From Ectobius pallidus (Eukaryota > Arthropoda > Insecta > Blattodea > Ectobiidae): a stretch of DNA of 64,000 nt. Shown piece by piece: positions 22,021 through 33,994 of the stretch. The stretch's first letter is position 1. The number at the start of each line of letters is the position of its first letter. The translations under genes and the position numbers were made by a program. Location: positions 151,515,769 to 151,579,768 of the forward strand of contig CAXKWD010000007.1 of NCBI GenBank assembly GCA_964059195.1, written 5' to 3'. Below the pieces are notes generated by a model. That model did no database searches, had not been told where the DNA came from, and saw only the letters and a program-made list of their open reading frames with translations.

Positions 22021-23022
22021 TCCTAAAACAAGTATCCCCTGTGAGTGTGTAGACTGAGAGATATGTTGTCAGCCACAAGAATGGCTTTAGATGCAGAACT
22101 TTTGTGCAGATCGTATACCAGTTTAGTAGGACTAGCTACGTAAGCATCCTTGCTTCCAGAATCCTACCTACTTTGTTAAGTTCCCGCGTAAATGAGGTTT
22201 CAAGCTATTAATTTTTTTCTGTCTTTATATCCAGTGTTGAACATTCTCCCCATTTCTGCACAGTTGTCTCGTTACAATCGATACCATGTCATGACTTTCG
22301 AAAAATTCTTTCATATCTTTACGTTTCATGCCTCCCTAAGTACGAAACCACCGTCCGTTAAATTTTGAAAAAAATATATCTCGGCCCCTATGAAGTATAG
22401 AGGGAAACCTTGTTTGAATAAATTAGAGTAGGCCCTACTCCCTATGAAGTTCACAGTGACACCAACGACTCGGGGGGTTTGGGGGTAAGAGTGGGGGTGG
22501 GGGGCGGGTGGATGGAAATTCGAAATTTTTGAGACCATGTCTTGTGGGGTATCGTTGAAAATCTATTGATGAGTAGGCCTACTCTACAAATCAATAACTA
22601 GTTTTTCGATAGCTCTCATATAAGGCGAGCTTTGATTGTTTATAAAAGTGCTCTTTCCTCTTTTTTGCAGTTATTATTGCGGGTTTGTCATGCCAAAGCT
22701 AAAGAAGAAGAGTGCTGCGCAGCGACAATAAATTAAACCAAAAGCACTTCCAAATCACCTCAGCATGTAGGCTTGCCTAAAGGGATTTTTTAGTAGGGGC
22801 ATGTAGGGTCCCATAACCATTTTGTCGTATGGAATTTCTCAACTAATTCAAGCGTGTTCTATTTAGACCACTCCATAGAAAAATATCGACTATTTTGTGA
22901 AATTAAAAGTGTGAACCCAGCAATATGAAGCTTAGGTACACGGATAAACGCCTCGATACAAAACAGCTGACAGTCGTCAGTCATTTCACTATAGAACATG
23001 CGCATAGAACATTCTCCCTGGG
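22021..23022. other. stretch without supported genes; contains a G-rich tract
   Basis: The tract at 22470-22515 has at least four G runs of 4-6 (gggggg..ggggg..ggggg..gggggg), which could form a G-quadruplex on the plus strand. No coding frame or TIR was recognised in the rest. Confidence 0.5.
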
Positions 23023-23036
23023 ATCAGTTCCATGTT

Positions 23037-23398
23037 GATGATGATGATGATGAGTGTTCTGCCCGAAGGCAGGTCCAGACCCTGGACGAAGCCATGGGGT
23101 GATGACCACGACTCGTCTGAGGTGATTCAGGCAAGGATGATACCGCGGAGATTTGCCATTGCCTCTCGCGGGATGGGAATGATACTAGATTCGGTCATAA
23201 ACTCACCAAGCTGACCAGCGCTTTAAGTAATTAATAGGTGAGTAGCCCCTCTTTTTAGTTCGTCATGCTGAGCATGACTACTAACAGCTGCACCACGTGA
23301 AGGTAAGGATGGGACGTTAGGTAACTGTCCGGGTCGGTTCCTTTAAGCTCTCGATAAGAGGGAATTAAAGGGTCTCCTCCCCGTTAATAACAATTACC
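23037..23398 (-). mobile_element. (TCA)n-tailed retroposon, full-length copy 2
   Basis: It is inverted relative to the 18361 copy and nearly identical over its length. It has its own exact 14-bp TSD, ATCAGTTCCATGTT, at 23023-23036 and 23399-23412. Low divergence and perfect TSDs indicate a recently active family. Confidence 0.88.
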
Positions 23399-23412
23399 AT
23401 CAGTTCCATGTT

Positions 23413-23985
23413 ATGGAAATAATTTAGGTAGGAACCTTGTTTCTGGTTCATTTTATTCAACCGTTTGTGTTTGGGGAATAGAAACATGTTCCATTTTTTA
23501 TTTTTGTATTATTAATTTTTAATTTTTAATTTATTATTATTATTTTTTTATTAATATTTTTTTTTATTTTTATTATTTTGTTTTTTTTTGGGGGGGGGGG
23601 TTGGGACTTGTGTCAGATTACAATAAATGTTCCCGGTCACATATCTCAGCAACACATTCCTCAGTTGCCGCGGTAGATATAATTTTCATCTAGTAAACAT
23701 TTATTAGAGCTCAGTCAAATTTTGGCTTCTTCAACAGCGGCATTCGAAATATTATATAATTCATTGAGGTCACCATGGCTTGTTAAAAATGTAGGCCTAC
23801 CCTAGTTGTCGGTTTAAATAAATGAAAATGCAGGGACGGCTTATAGACCTTGGAACATTGGTGAAGAGGCTGCAGGCTCGTGTCCCTCCCAGGGCATGGC
23901 CTATTTATGTAGGCCTAATGAGAAACAAAACATAGAAAGCAGAAAAAAACTATAAAAATGCATTTGGATAATTGACCACAAAGCG
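23413..23985. other. stretch without supported genes
   Basis: It has a T-rich low-complexity block with a run of ten G at about 23500-23600. Nothing else was recognised. Confidence 0.4.
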
Positions 23986-23989
23986 GCTA

Positions 23990-24051
23990 TAGTAGTAGTA
24001 ATAGTAATAGTAGTAATAATAATAGTTGTAGTAATAGTAGAAGTAGTAGTA

Positions 24052-24101
<50 letters not shown>
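23990..24101 (+). repeat. (TAG/AAT)n microsatellite, left part
   Basis: Trinucleotide repeats shift from TAG/TAA mixtures to pure AAT. The array is interrupted by the hAT element at 24102 and resumes at 24854. Confidence 0.9.
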
Positions 24102-24851
24102 TAGACTTCGGACTTTTAGGCAGCTAAAAATGCTGTTTTAGGTACCTAAAATAGGCTCTAAAAATTGGAAAATAGGTTCTAAAAATCGTAAAATAGTCTC
24201 TTATAAAATCATTAAGTTGCCAATTTTCTGAAATATCTCAATTGCAATGCAGAATATTATATTTATTGAAGTCACCATTAATCAATAATCATGATAAAAC
24301 ACAGATATAGGCCTATGGTAGGCCTACACAGAATTATATAGACCTATTACTAGGGCCTGTATTACTACCATAATGAAAACCTAATCCCTGCGCTCAGCAG
24401 CTACGCACGCTAGCATATTCAACACCTTGTATCCCTCTGTGATTCAGAGAACTACTTTTTTATTACGGTATTATCTTTTTTTTATTGTGTGTGGGAGTCG
24501 GGAGAAAAACAATGTATTTTCTTGGGAATTCCAAGGAATTTTTCTACTGAAGACGAAACATTCCTTACTATTTAACAAAGTCATAAATGTGTCATGTACT
24601 GCACATTTCGAGCTAAAAATTTAGTACGAACTGAAAATAAATGCTATATAATTTATAACAAAGAAGTAACTTATTTTGAACTTTAGAGGAAAATAAGCAA
24701 AAAGGTAATATTAGGCTCTAATGTAAAAATAGGCTGTATTAGGTCCTATAAAAATATCAATTTCAGGCATGAAACATGCATAGGCCTATACTAGTTTCCG
24801 TCCATATATCACTTAAGGTTTAAAATAGGTTTTTACCTAAAATCCGAAGTC

Positions 24852-24853
<2 letters not shown>
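24102..24853. mobile_element. hAT element, TAGACTTCGGATTTTAGG family, copy 2, inside (AAT)n
   Basis: The ends TAGACTTCGGACTTTTAGG and CCTAAAATCCGAAGTCTA are intact. Flanking octamers are ATAATAAT on both sides, compatible with an 8-bp TSD but uninformative because the target is an (AAT)n array. It is 752 bp, collinear with 17344-18093. Confidence 0.88.

Positions 24854-24914
<61 letters not shown>
24854..24914 (+). repeat. (AAT)n microsatellite, right part
   Basis: About 20 AAT units follow the hAT element, continuing the array that ends at 24101. Confidence 0.9.
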
Positions 24915-24915
<1 letters not shown>

Positions 24916-27536
24916 GGTCTACACTTTATGTTTCAATTTTTTAAAGATTAAAATTAAATTTGAGAAAATATTTAGTTTTTCAATGACCTGAAAACATTAT
25001 AGAAACTGGCGTAAGGGTTTTTTTCTAGAAATCAATAAACAGGTGAGTCTGTGAGCTTTTAAAGAGTACATTGTAGAATGTAGATGAGTTGAATGCTGTG
25101 AGAAATATACAGATAGCCTAGGTGGGCTAACTTGGATTCCATTAAAAAGGAGACGTGTAAGACAGCCCTTGTTCTATCGTCACAGCTGTTTGGAGACTGA
25201 TCGATTATGTACTTCCTTCCTCTCGAGTTTTTCGCAACAAGCTTCGAGTAGGCTATTAGGTTACGTCTTATTGTATAATTTACTGCATAATTTAATGTGT
25301 GATACACAAAAGTTGGTCCTTAAACCCCGAAACAGCAGGCACTAGCCATCACTGCATGTCAACACTGTTCTTCACAAATGAAAAGCAGCTAGACTGTAAC
25401 AGCAGTTAGATTAATTTTGAAAATAGTGTGCAATTGTAGAAGTTGTCAATAAAGAATATGTCAGATTGCAAGATTGTAGAGCAATTCGTTGCTGAGGGAA
25501 AAAATAATGAAATTCACATATTTCTCACCTATGAATATCATCGAAAGCTGTATGTCCCTCCCTTAAGGGTATATGTACGTGAACAACCACAAAAAGATAA
25601 AAAAAAATGCAGATTCTAAAATATTAAAATTTTACAATAAAATGAACTCAGAAGTGGACAAAAATTACACGGTCCTATAACAAGGCTTACTAGAACATAA
25701 CTAGCAGATAAAAGTATAAAAAAACTGACCAAGTTAATATTAAATTACACGATTTATAGGAGCATGAAAGAAATTAATTCAGATGCACTTCCTATAGGCA
25801 TAACATTTTTCTGGTTTCTCTGACACCTTTTATTTTTTTAATGCATATAATTAACATATTTTTCTGCAAAGTAGACTACTTTTATACAGCTAAAGTTATT
25901 ATGTTCAATGCAATTAATTTTTATGTATCGCATATAGCCTAAAATATCTTGAAATTTGATCAATAGGCCTACACATTTTCTTTAATTTTATGCCTATGGG
26001 CATCGTTGTAGTCTACTTTATGCATATATGCATGTAAAATTAGTGTAAAAAATTTCAGTCTTCTATCTCTAATGGTTGTGGAGCTACCTAACAATATGCG
26101 TGTAAAATAGGCCTAAGAGTTACCGGGAAATTCAATTTTAAGTTAATAGTGAATTTCTCATCTGACCTTTCTAAGGGTGTGGCTCAGAGCGTGTAAACAT
26201 ATTTAAATGTCCATTTAAATGGCACAAATAATTTCTAAACCTATATAAACTATATATCAATGGATGCAGAAAATTCAGCACAATGTTTTAGTGCTATAAA
26301 CAAACAAAAAAAAAACATAAATTTCAAAATAATTCACGGAGGATTAAGGGAGGATAGAAGTGTTGATTTTGCTGTTTTGGTCAAGAAATGCGATTTTCGG
26401 ATTTTAGTGTAATAAAATCAAGCATACTCTAAAGTATATCTGTGCAAAATTTTATGCCATTCGGGCGCATGAAACAGGAGTTTCTGACGCCATTTTTAAA
26501 GTACTGCACGTAATCCTCGTGCTATCTTTTGTTACCTAGCCGTATTTATTATAGTGTATTTAGGTGTAAAATATATAATATAAGTGTAGTGTAGGGCTCA
26601 ATTCACATTTAGTGATAGAACAGTGTAATTATAAAGTTTGTTATTATAAAGGTTTGTTTAGAGGTACAGAATATGCTTATTTTTTACTCTGAGTGCATGT
26701 AGACTTTAATCGCTTGTTTTCTCGGTTTCAATTTTCATGTTAATTTGCCACATTCAAAATCTATCTTCTCCCATAAAAATATAGATACAGCTATGAATTT
26801 TTTTCAGAATGTACTCTGTGATGTGTGTAATAAAATGTCTAATCAGATTTTTGGTATGGGTCTTAGTTTTTTCTTAAATTAATATTTTACATAAAAATAT
26901 ATCAATTTTTTATCGACTTTTTATTTTTCTGGGTAAAATATTTTTTTAAACAAAAAGTATAAACAATATCAAAAATATGAATCATTGGATCTGTTAAGCA
27001 AGCATAATAGAATGTCACATAAAAAATTCACATACATTTTTTTATATCTGTCGGAGGAGGAGATAGATTTCAATTTTGATTTTAAAAAATCAATTAATTT
27101 AATTATATCTCAAAAACAAATTGAGATATCAAAATGAAATTTGAAACATCAACATCTGTTTATGTTTAAATTAAGTGTACAAAATTTCAAGTTTCTAGTC
27201 CAAATAGTTTAGAAAATCACTCTCAACACTTCGGTCCTCACTTAACACAGTTTTATGTTAACCTCTACGCCAGTGCATAGAGCCGCCCTTGTAGTCTCTG
27301 GGAGCTGAACATCTGCTCTTAGCGTCGCGGTCGTGTCGCGCTAATGGCCTGCAATGGCGATGTCGTGTCGATGCAATTTGTGTATTGGCAACTGATCCAC
27401 TTTCCGGCCCGTGCGCATGTAAACAAACCTGCTGCAGTAGACTGTCAACTTGAATAACGCTGGTAACTTCTTCTTCATCAGTGTAATGACCTCGGCCAAA
27501 ATTGAGCCAGTATGCTTTATATCGATAGGCCTATAT
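24915..27536. other. 2.6-kb AT-rich stretch without recognised genes
   Basis: No frame with a recognisable domain, no paired termini and no SINE boxes were found. A short GC-richer block near 27270-27420 contains tcgcggtcgtgtcgcg. Old TE sequence is likely but cannot be shown by eye. Confidence 0.5.
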
Positions 27537-27992
27537 ATATTTTTGCACGACTTAACTAATTACTGGTATTTACGAATGTTGTTGCCGTGGATCGTAAGTT
27601 GACATTCCCACAAACAATCTTGTTGCTATGTGCGGTAAGAGTTTCCGTGCGGTAAGAATTTACTTACGGCACATCATAATTCAAGCCTTTATGGACAAGG
27701 CCCCCCAGGACAAATATTCGGTTCCCATAACAACAAACACATGCGAATCACTTTCTGAAATAAACGTCTATCTTCAAGAATGTATATACATAATATTTTC
27801 AGGTAATATCACAATTAATATAATTAAATTGATATAAATAATCATCGTGCAAAAAATAGAATGCAATTCTCGTGCCGTAAGCGCATAACGGGTCTCGGAA
27901 AATTGAAAAAACTCGGCGCGAGCGCCTCGTTTTTCAAACTATTTCCTCGGTCCATATGCATCGCTTATGGCACTTGTATCGCAATATACTAT
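27537..27992 (+). repeat. dispersed repeat F, copy 1
   Basis: The segment from tttttgcacgactta to cgcaatatacta recurs inverted at 36787-37687. It has two modules: 27541-27857, bounded by tttttgcacga and its complement, and 27862-27992, bounded by degenerate inverted gtgcc.taagcg motifs around the palindrome ggcgcgagcgcc. Both copies contain a similar 69-codon frame of unknown meaning. Confidence 0.75.
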
Positions 27993-28088
27993 TAAATATG
28001 CGTGGAACGATGTGTTAGGTTAGGAATGCCTCCATAACGTATGGCATCAGTTAACGCTTTATAGCCAGTGAAATATTATCTTCTAAAG

Positions 28089-28258
28089 CAGTGGTTCCCA
28101 AACTTTTTCAGCTGACGCCCCCTTCGAATATCATGAAATCCTCACGAACCCTTTGATAATGATGCGGAGAAGAAGGCCTAAAAACGTGATTCTGAGTACT
28201 CTTGTACTTTAAAAGATACGTGCAAAAATAAAATTAATATTGCTTACCTCTTTTATTA
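28089..28258. mobile_element. hAT left-end fragment (CAGTGGTTCCCAAACTTTTT)
   Basis: The motif is a classic hAT-type terminus. No matching right TIR was found downstream, so only one end is supported. The element at 28267 lies next to it. Confidence 0.4.
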
Positions 28259-28266
28259 TTCTTATT

Positions 28267-29026
28267 GGGTGTATGTAATCTGCGCCACGGTTGACACCTA
28301 ATTTGAAATAGAATAAAAATGAGCTATGTAAACTGCGCCACGGAAATATGTAGGTCATTTCACGCAAAATATAATTCGATGTTCTACCACGCTTCTCTCA
28401 ACATCTTTCTTGTGTTAGATGCACTTCTCCAGTTCCAAACAAGTGCCTACATAAAACTGAGAAATATTGAATAAGGGATACCTGTAAGAAGAACAGCTAA
28501 AATAAATGACATGTATTCTCGTCTACTCAAGTGGAGAGAACAATATATGAACAATGAAATATCTCGTTTTGATTTTATTAAGAAGGCGTCATATGAGAAC
28601 AAAGTGCTCATGTAAAAAAATTAGGGTAGTGTTTTTAACAATTTTATAAGTGACGAAGCGTTCATGCAAAAGAAATTAGGGTATTGTTTTTAACATTTTT
28701 TAAAATGACAAAGCTAATAAGCCTAACATTTTTAACCAGATCTATGCAATTTCATAGCCAGTCCTAAGTCTGGAGAAGTGGAAAGGAAAATGCTAGTGCG
28801 GTGATGACGGTGATGCCATTTAAATGTCGGTGGCGCAGTTTATATATGTCGGTGGCGCAGTTTACATATGTCGGTGGCGCAGTTTGCATATGACGGTGGC
28901 GCAGTTTACATATGACGGTGGCGCAGTTTACATATGTCGGTGGCGCAGTTTATATATGACGGTGGCGCAGTTTACACCGTGTAGGTTGGGGGGAAAAGGT
29001 AGAAGTGGCGCAGATTACCTTTTCCC
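28267..29026. mobile_element. DNA transposon with tandem repeats built from a terminal motif
   Basis: The ends share TAATCTGCGCCAC (left gggtgtatgTAATCTGCGCCAC; right GTGGCGCAGATTAccttttccc). An exact 8-bp TSD, TTCTTATT, lies at 28259-28266 and 29027-29034. Inside, seven 22-bp units (GTCGGTGGCGCAGTTTACATAT consensus) run from 28826 to 28979, and one inverted unit is near 28323. TSD length fits hAT or P-like elements; the superfamily is unassigned. Frames across the array are translation shadows. Confidence 0.8.
28826..28979 (+). repeat. 22-bp tandem repeat, 7 copies
   Basis: Units differ at only a few positions (gtc/gac, tatat/acatat/gcatat). Each includes GTGGCGCAG, which is also the core of the element's right terminus. 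Confidence 0.92.
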
Positions 29027-29344
29027 TTCTTATTTATCCTGTGATGCTTTTGCTGTCACACACACACACACACATTATATAAAACACGAAAATGCATATC
29101 TAATTATTGTGAATCTTATTTGAGTCTCAGTACAGTTCATAAAAAAAGTTAAAGTAGAAACACAAATGTCCAATGTAGAGTTAAAAACTGAATATAATTG
29201 AGAATTAAGCCATGTAGCCTTGTGAGCTGCTTTCACCAGCTCTGAGATAGACAGTATTAGGTTTTATGTTTGACAGAGCACAACGCAGATCACTCGTATC
29301 TCGTATTTGGATTTCCAAATTATTATGAACATGTTGAGGACGAG

Positions 29345-29459
29345 ATATGACACTTACTTACTTACTTACTTCCTCACTTCCTCAATGGCGATAGACAATT
29401 CCTAAGCAATCTAAAGGAATATTAACTATTTTATGGAACCCGGAGGTTCATTACCGCGC
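29345..29459 (-). mobile_element. RTE-like LINE 3' tail, copy a
   Basis: Read on the minus strand it gives the LINE 3' UTR (ggttccataaaatag.., attcctttagattgcttagg) and a (TAAG)n-type tail. Coding sequence upstream has been lost. Confidence 0.75.
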
Positions 29460-29885
29460 AAATCCAAAATTAAAAATCCAAAATTAAAAAATACAAATTT
29501 CCAAAATTTAAAAAAACAAAATTAAATCTTAAAACATCCATAAATTCAAAATTTAATACATAATAAATTCCAAAATTTAAAAATAAAAATATTAAAAAAT
29601 CGAAAATACCAAAATTGAAAAAATCCAAAATTAAAAAACTAAAATACAAAATTAAAAAATACAAAAAATAAAAAATTCAAAGAACCAAAATTTAAAAAAT
29701 CAAAGATCCAAAATTAAAAAATCCAAAATTAAAAAATACAAAATTAAAAAATACAAATATCCAAAATTAAAAAAAAACAAAATTAAAATTATAACATCCA
29801 AAAATCCAAAATTTAATAAATAATAAAAAATAAAAAAATAAACAATTCAAAGATCGAAAATTTAAAAAATCCTAAACTAAAAATT
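29460..29885. repeat. A-rich minisatellite of 'tccaaaattaaaaaa' units
   Basis: Degenerate 12-15-bp units (ccaaaattaaaaaat, with cgaaaa and ccaaaattt variants) repeat about 30 times between two LINE tails. The phenylalanine-rich minus-strand frame across it is a low-complexity artefact. Confidence 0.85.
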
Positions 29886-29942
29886 CAGTTAAATAGTTAT
29901 ATAACTATTTTATTAAATATGTTATTCTGTATGCATTTTAAA

Positions 29943-30200
29943 TTTTCAAGCAAAATTTACTTACTTACTCAATGACAATAGACAATTCCTAAGCAATCTA
30001 AAGGAATATTATCTATTTTATGGAACCCGAAGGTTCATTGCCGCGCTTACCTGAGTCCGCCATTCAACCCTATTCTGTGCTTGCTCCATCCAATCATCCC
30101 CCACAAATCCTACTTCCCATAAATCCGTTCTAAGATTGTCCACCCACCTACGTTCTTGGTCTTCCACGTGGTCTTTTCCCTTCGGGTCTTCCAGTCAATA
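29943..30200 (-). mobile_element. RTE-like LINE 3' end with decayed coding, copy b
   Basis: On the minus strand it reads TGRPEGKRPRGRPR, then after a one-base frameshift WVDNLRTDLWEVGF..NRVEWRTQVSAAMNLRVP, and stops. The 3' UTR and (AAGT)n tail follow. This is the usual C-terminus of insect endonuclease/reverse-transcriptase LINE ORFs as I recall them. 5'-truncated and inactive. Confidence 0.75.
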
Positions 30201-30422
30201 CTTTTGACTATTAAATATGACAGGGAAAATATAGCTACAATTTATAAGATTATAAAATGTAAATTCACACTTGTTAATTACGGTATGTGTCTGTGTATTT
30301 GTTTGGTTAAAGTTAACCAATTAAATCAAAATATGAAGTTCAAATTGTTGCACGCCCCCCTAAGAAGAGCCTGACCCCCCCCCATTATTTTTAGGTCTTT
30401 CGGTGTTAATTTTATTTTAATT

Positions 30423-30759
30423 TAATTTATTATTTGTTGCACTGTAAGTGGGTCAACAACCCGGTGGCAGTGTTGCAATTAATACCAGCCATACATATAT
30501 ACAAAAATGATACACTGGGTAGGTTAAGTCTTAGGTTAAGATAATGCACATTGTGGGCGATTCCTTAATTATTAAAAATGATACACTATACATACAGTTA
30601 CACATTAAATAACACTACAGCTATCTACATACCCTACCAATATAGGCTAAATATTAATAGTTTTTAAAAATATCTTCAAAACTATAGCATATAAAAATAT
30701 TTACAAAAATTACTACATAATGATAATATTATAGGAGGAAAAACATTATACATTATCAC
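30423..30759. other. AT-rich stretch, perhaps an old LINE 3' region
   Basis: Only the phrase gtgggtcaacaacccggtgg and a few atgatacact repeats stand out. No frame or termini were found. Confidence 0.3.
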
Positions 30760-30949
30760 TAGACTTCGGAGTTTTAGATCGCTAAAAATGGTGTTTTAGG
30801 TACCTAAAATAGGCTCTAAAAATTGGAAAATAGGCTCTAAAAATTGGAAAATAGGTTCTAAAAATCGTAACATAGTCTCTTATAAAATCGTTAAGTTGCC
30901 AATTTTCTGAAATATCTCATTTGCAATGCAGAAAGTATATTTATTGAAG
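30760..30949. mobile_element. hAT element, TAGACTTCGG family, truncated copy 3
   Basis: The left end TAGACTTCGGAGTTTTAG and about 180 bp of interior match 24102-24290. A 22-bp unit (aggctctaaaaattggaaaat) is duplicated. It breaks off at the transposase remnant that follows, so the right end is missing. Confidence 0.75.
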
Positions 30950-31240
30950 TGGAGATAGATCCGGTGATCGAGGTGGCCACCACGGTACCGCCCCACCCCT
31001 CCCGATCCAACGATTGGGGAATGTAGCATTTAGATGGTTCCTGACACGACGATCAAAGCAGTTCAAACAAAACTAATAGGTGCGTGTTGTGACGGCAGTT
31101 AAGCCATCTACCCTTAACTCCATCTAGCGGCAAAACGGAGCATATGCCAAAGTTTTGTCACAGAAAGAAAATGTTTGTTGTTACGTCCTCTATCATCCCT
31201 GAAACGTTGTAAACGTAATTTTTTAACACCCTGTATATAG
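30950..31240 (-). pseudogene. mariner/Tc1-like transposase remnant
   Basis: Minus-strand codons 31057-30950 read FDRRVRNHLNATFPNRWIG then RGGAVPWWPPRSPDLSP. The W-P-P-R-S-P-D-L motif carries an acidic catalytic-region Asp of Tc1/mariner-type DDE transposases. The plus-strand right end, aacaccctgtatatag, resembles a TIR of that superfamily. The 3' half of the gene and one terminus are missing. Confidence 0.7.
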
Positions 31241-32012
31241 TATGTATGTATGTCGTTTTTAATTATTTCAAGGATCATTCGTGCCAAATTGGGAGAAACC
31301 CGAACAACTCATTTTGTGGTAATGGCGTCACACGCAAATTTACAAACAGACGAAATGCCGAATGGTCTGAGTGGTTAGGGCCCGGATTTTTATGTAATAT
31401 CAAATTAAGAAATATGTAATAAAATTTGTAATAATCACAAAATATGTAGCTTAAATGTAATATTTTTAATGCAATAAATACATGAAATGTCCACACAAGC
31501 TTCTACACGCTACCTCTAATTTTGATAATGAGTGAAACTTAGCCTAGGCCTATATGATTTAACAAATTAAAACCAGTAGAAAGTAAAAATGCTTGAGATA
31601 TTTTTTTAGAAAAATGTAATGCACTCAAGTTTGTGGAGAAACACGTATTGTAGTAAAACCTGTTGTCCTCGTGCCCCGAAAAGTCACTTTTTTATAACCA
31701 GATTATCCCATTTGAGTTAAGAGTATATTTTTAGAAGACAGGATATTTATTTGTGTAGAATGCACTATGTAGGCCTAAATGTTGATCAAGCTTCATGGGA
31801 CACACTCTAGTTTTGTTATACACTTCAAACATTACCACTTTCCCGTCCACTGTAAAACATTCGTCAATATTCTACCTCTGTCTTAGTTTTGAGCAAGACT
31901 AGATGCAACTTGAGCTATTTATAACCAGTCCATTTCATATACAGATTGATGCAATTTCAGCCTTAAGACGTTCTAGAAAAACTCACTTTATCGTGCAAAT
32001 AACGGTATTTTT

Positions 32013-32490
32013 TAGGGCTGAAAATCGATTAAAATTTCTAATCGAGTTAACGCTTGACTTTAATCGATTAATCGAGTGATTAATCGACAAACAGGTTGGT
32101 ATTTTAAACGAAACCAAAGTGTGTATTTAATATTGTTTTGCACGTTTAATAACTACTACACTAAAGATAATCAGAATAAATCCTGAATTAATTAATACCA
32201 TTATTAGTTAAGTAGTGAAAAAAATATATACAAAACTTACATTTCAGGTACTTTTTCAGCCAAGACTTGCAAAACTAAACTAGTCTTCAGGTTTCTGAAT
32301 AACGGGAATTGTTTGGACACAATAGGCTGAATGACACATGATGTGTCAAGGCCGGAGAAGCGAGAGAAAGGAGTTTGGTCATTTGACCCATTTCTCAAAA
32401 AATGTTTTTCAGAATTCGACTAAACCGATTAATCGGAAAATGTAATTGATCGACGATTAAATGTTTAATCGATTAATCGATACAGCCCTA
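32013..32490. mobile_element. non-autonomous hAT element, TAGGGCTG family, copy 2
   Basis: Ends TAGGGCTG and CAGCCCTA with exact 8-bp TSDs GTATTTTT at 32005-32012 and 32491-32498. The interior is collinear in inverted orientation with 1694-2194, including the agtcaagcgttaactcgatt block. Confidence 0.92.
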
Positions 32491-32851
32491 GTATTTTTCC
32501 TTACCTGAAACCTGACTGTAATCCTTCCTAATTAGCCGGTTTCAATTTATAGTACAGAGATCAACTTACCTGGCTAGCTCAAGTTCAGAGAAACGATAAG
32601 TGCTAATGTACTACCGTACCACCGTATTTTGCATTTGTGTTGGAATTCACCAAGTTAGAAGAATTATACCTAGTTTTGGCAACTGAAGTGTTTTCTTTAT
32701 AGAAGGAAACTAGCTAAATATTTTATTAGTCACTGAAAAATAAAACAAAATTAAATAAAAGCTTAATTTCTTATGATTTCCTAGATTTTATGTGCAAAAA
32801 TGTTACATTCGTCACATAATATGTAAAATATGTAATATTACAATGAATATA

Positions 32852-33836
32852 CAGTGTGTCCCACGCAAGAGTTGGCCAATGACGCGGGTTCCTGCGGCGC
32901 GGCGGACACAACTCCAACTCCCGAGCGATCGGGTGAAATATCTACGCTAATGAAGCCGCGATCAGTGTTTTGATTCAGGTTCTCACATTTACAGTTGGAC
33001 TTACAATGAAAATAATCACGTACCTCATCATAAGAGATGTTGGAAATGTCCTCCTCTTGCATCCACACAACATTGGAACCTTTTTAAGAAATTTTCTTTC
33101 ACGCGTTCAGCTTCCGAGATAGAATTAATTTCTCTTCTGATATTGTCTTTAAGTTCTTCTAATGTGTGTGGGTTTGATCTAATTTCTGTTCAGTAAGTAC
33201 GCGCCGCTTGGTTCCTCGTTTACTATCGAGAATCGGACCCGTTTCCCGAAGTTTGCTTACAAGTTTTCGCACGGCTTCTCTGCTTGGAGGACGTACACCT
33301 GTGGATTTTGCTAAAAACCGACGTCTTGCGTCCTTGCAAGATGATGTAATAAATCACATATGTTTTTCTTTGTGAGAACCTGAACCATTACACCAACAGC
33401 CGGCTTTAATAGCGTAGATATTTCACCCGTTTCCTTTGTAATGTACGGGAAGTTGACCTATACACTTTATTTTTCAAGTTTCTCCATAAATAATATTCAC
33501 ATACTGTTAGAAGAACTTAAAGACAATATCACATAGGCCTATCACAAGAGAAATGAACTCTGTCTCAGAAGCTGAACTTATCCGCGTGAAAGAAAATTTC
33601 CTAAAACGGTGTCAGTGTTGTGTGGATGCGAGAGGAGAACATTTCCAACATCTCTTGTGATGAGGTACGTGTTTATTTTCATTGTAATTTTAACTGTAAA
33701 TGTGAGAACCTGAATCATAACACCGATCGCGGCTTCATTAGCGTAGATATTTCACCCGATCGCTCGGGAGTTGGAGCTGTGCCCGCCGCACCGCAGGAAC
33801 CCGCGTCATTGGCCAACTCTTGCGTGGGACACACTG
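32852..33836. mobile_element. TA-flanked transposon with ~235-bp TIRs
   Basis: Both ends start CAGTGTGTCCCACGCAAGAG and stay similar for about 235 bp (TA at 32850-32851 and 33837-33838). Each TIR contains a mirrored frame, MWM(Q/R)EE(D/N)ISNIS. Between them, minus-strand sequence near 33170-33310 reads PPSREAVRKLVSKLRETG and RGTKRRVL, which looks like a helix-turn-helix segment of a transposase. The catalytic domain is gone. Very long TIRs are unusual for the superfamily. Confidence 0.8.
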
Positions 33837-33994
33837 TATAAAAATACAGAGTCCGCCAGAAAAATGTATACACTCTTTGTCAGACTGTATTGGGATATTG
33901 TATCGGGATATTACCAGTATATTACCAGTATGTTGTAGTATGGTCTTATGCTCAACACATGTTGTTACATTCAACACGATAGTGACAAAACAAA

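Noticed and set aside
28824..29123. Tandem peptide frame (repeated VAQF-Y)
   Set aside because: Translation of the 22-bp tandem array inside a transposon.
29470..29664. Phenylalanine/leucine-rich frame
   Set aside because: Shadow of the A-rich minisatellite of ccaaaattaaaaaat units.
32838..33841. Pair of similar frames MWMQEEDISNIS and MWMREENISNIS
   Set aside because: They are mirror images within the two long TIRs of one element, not two genes.
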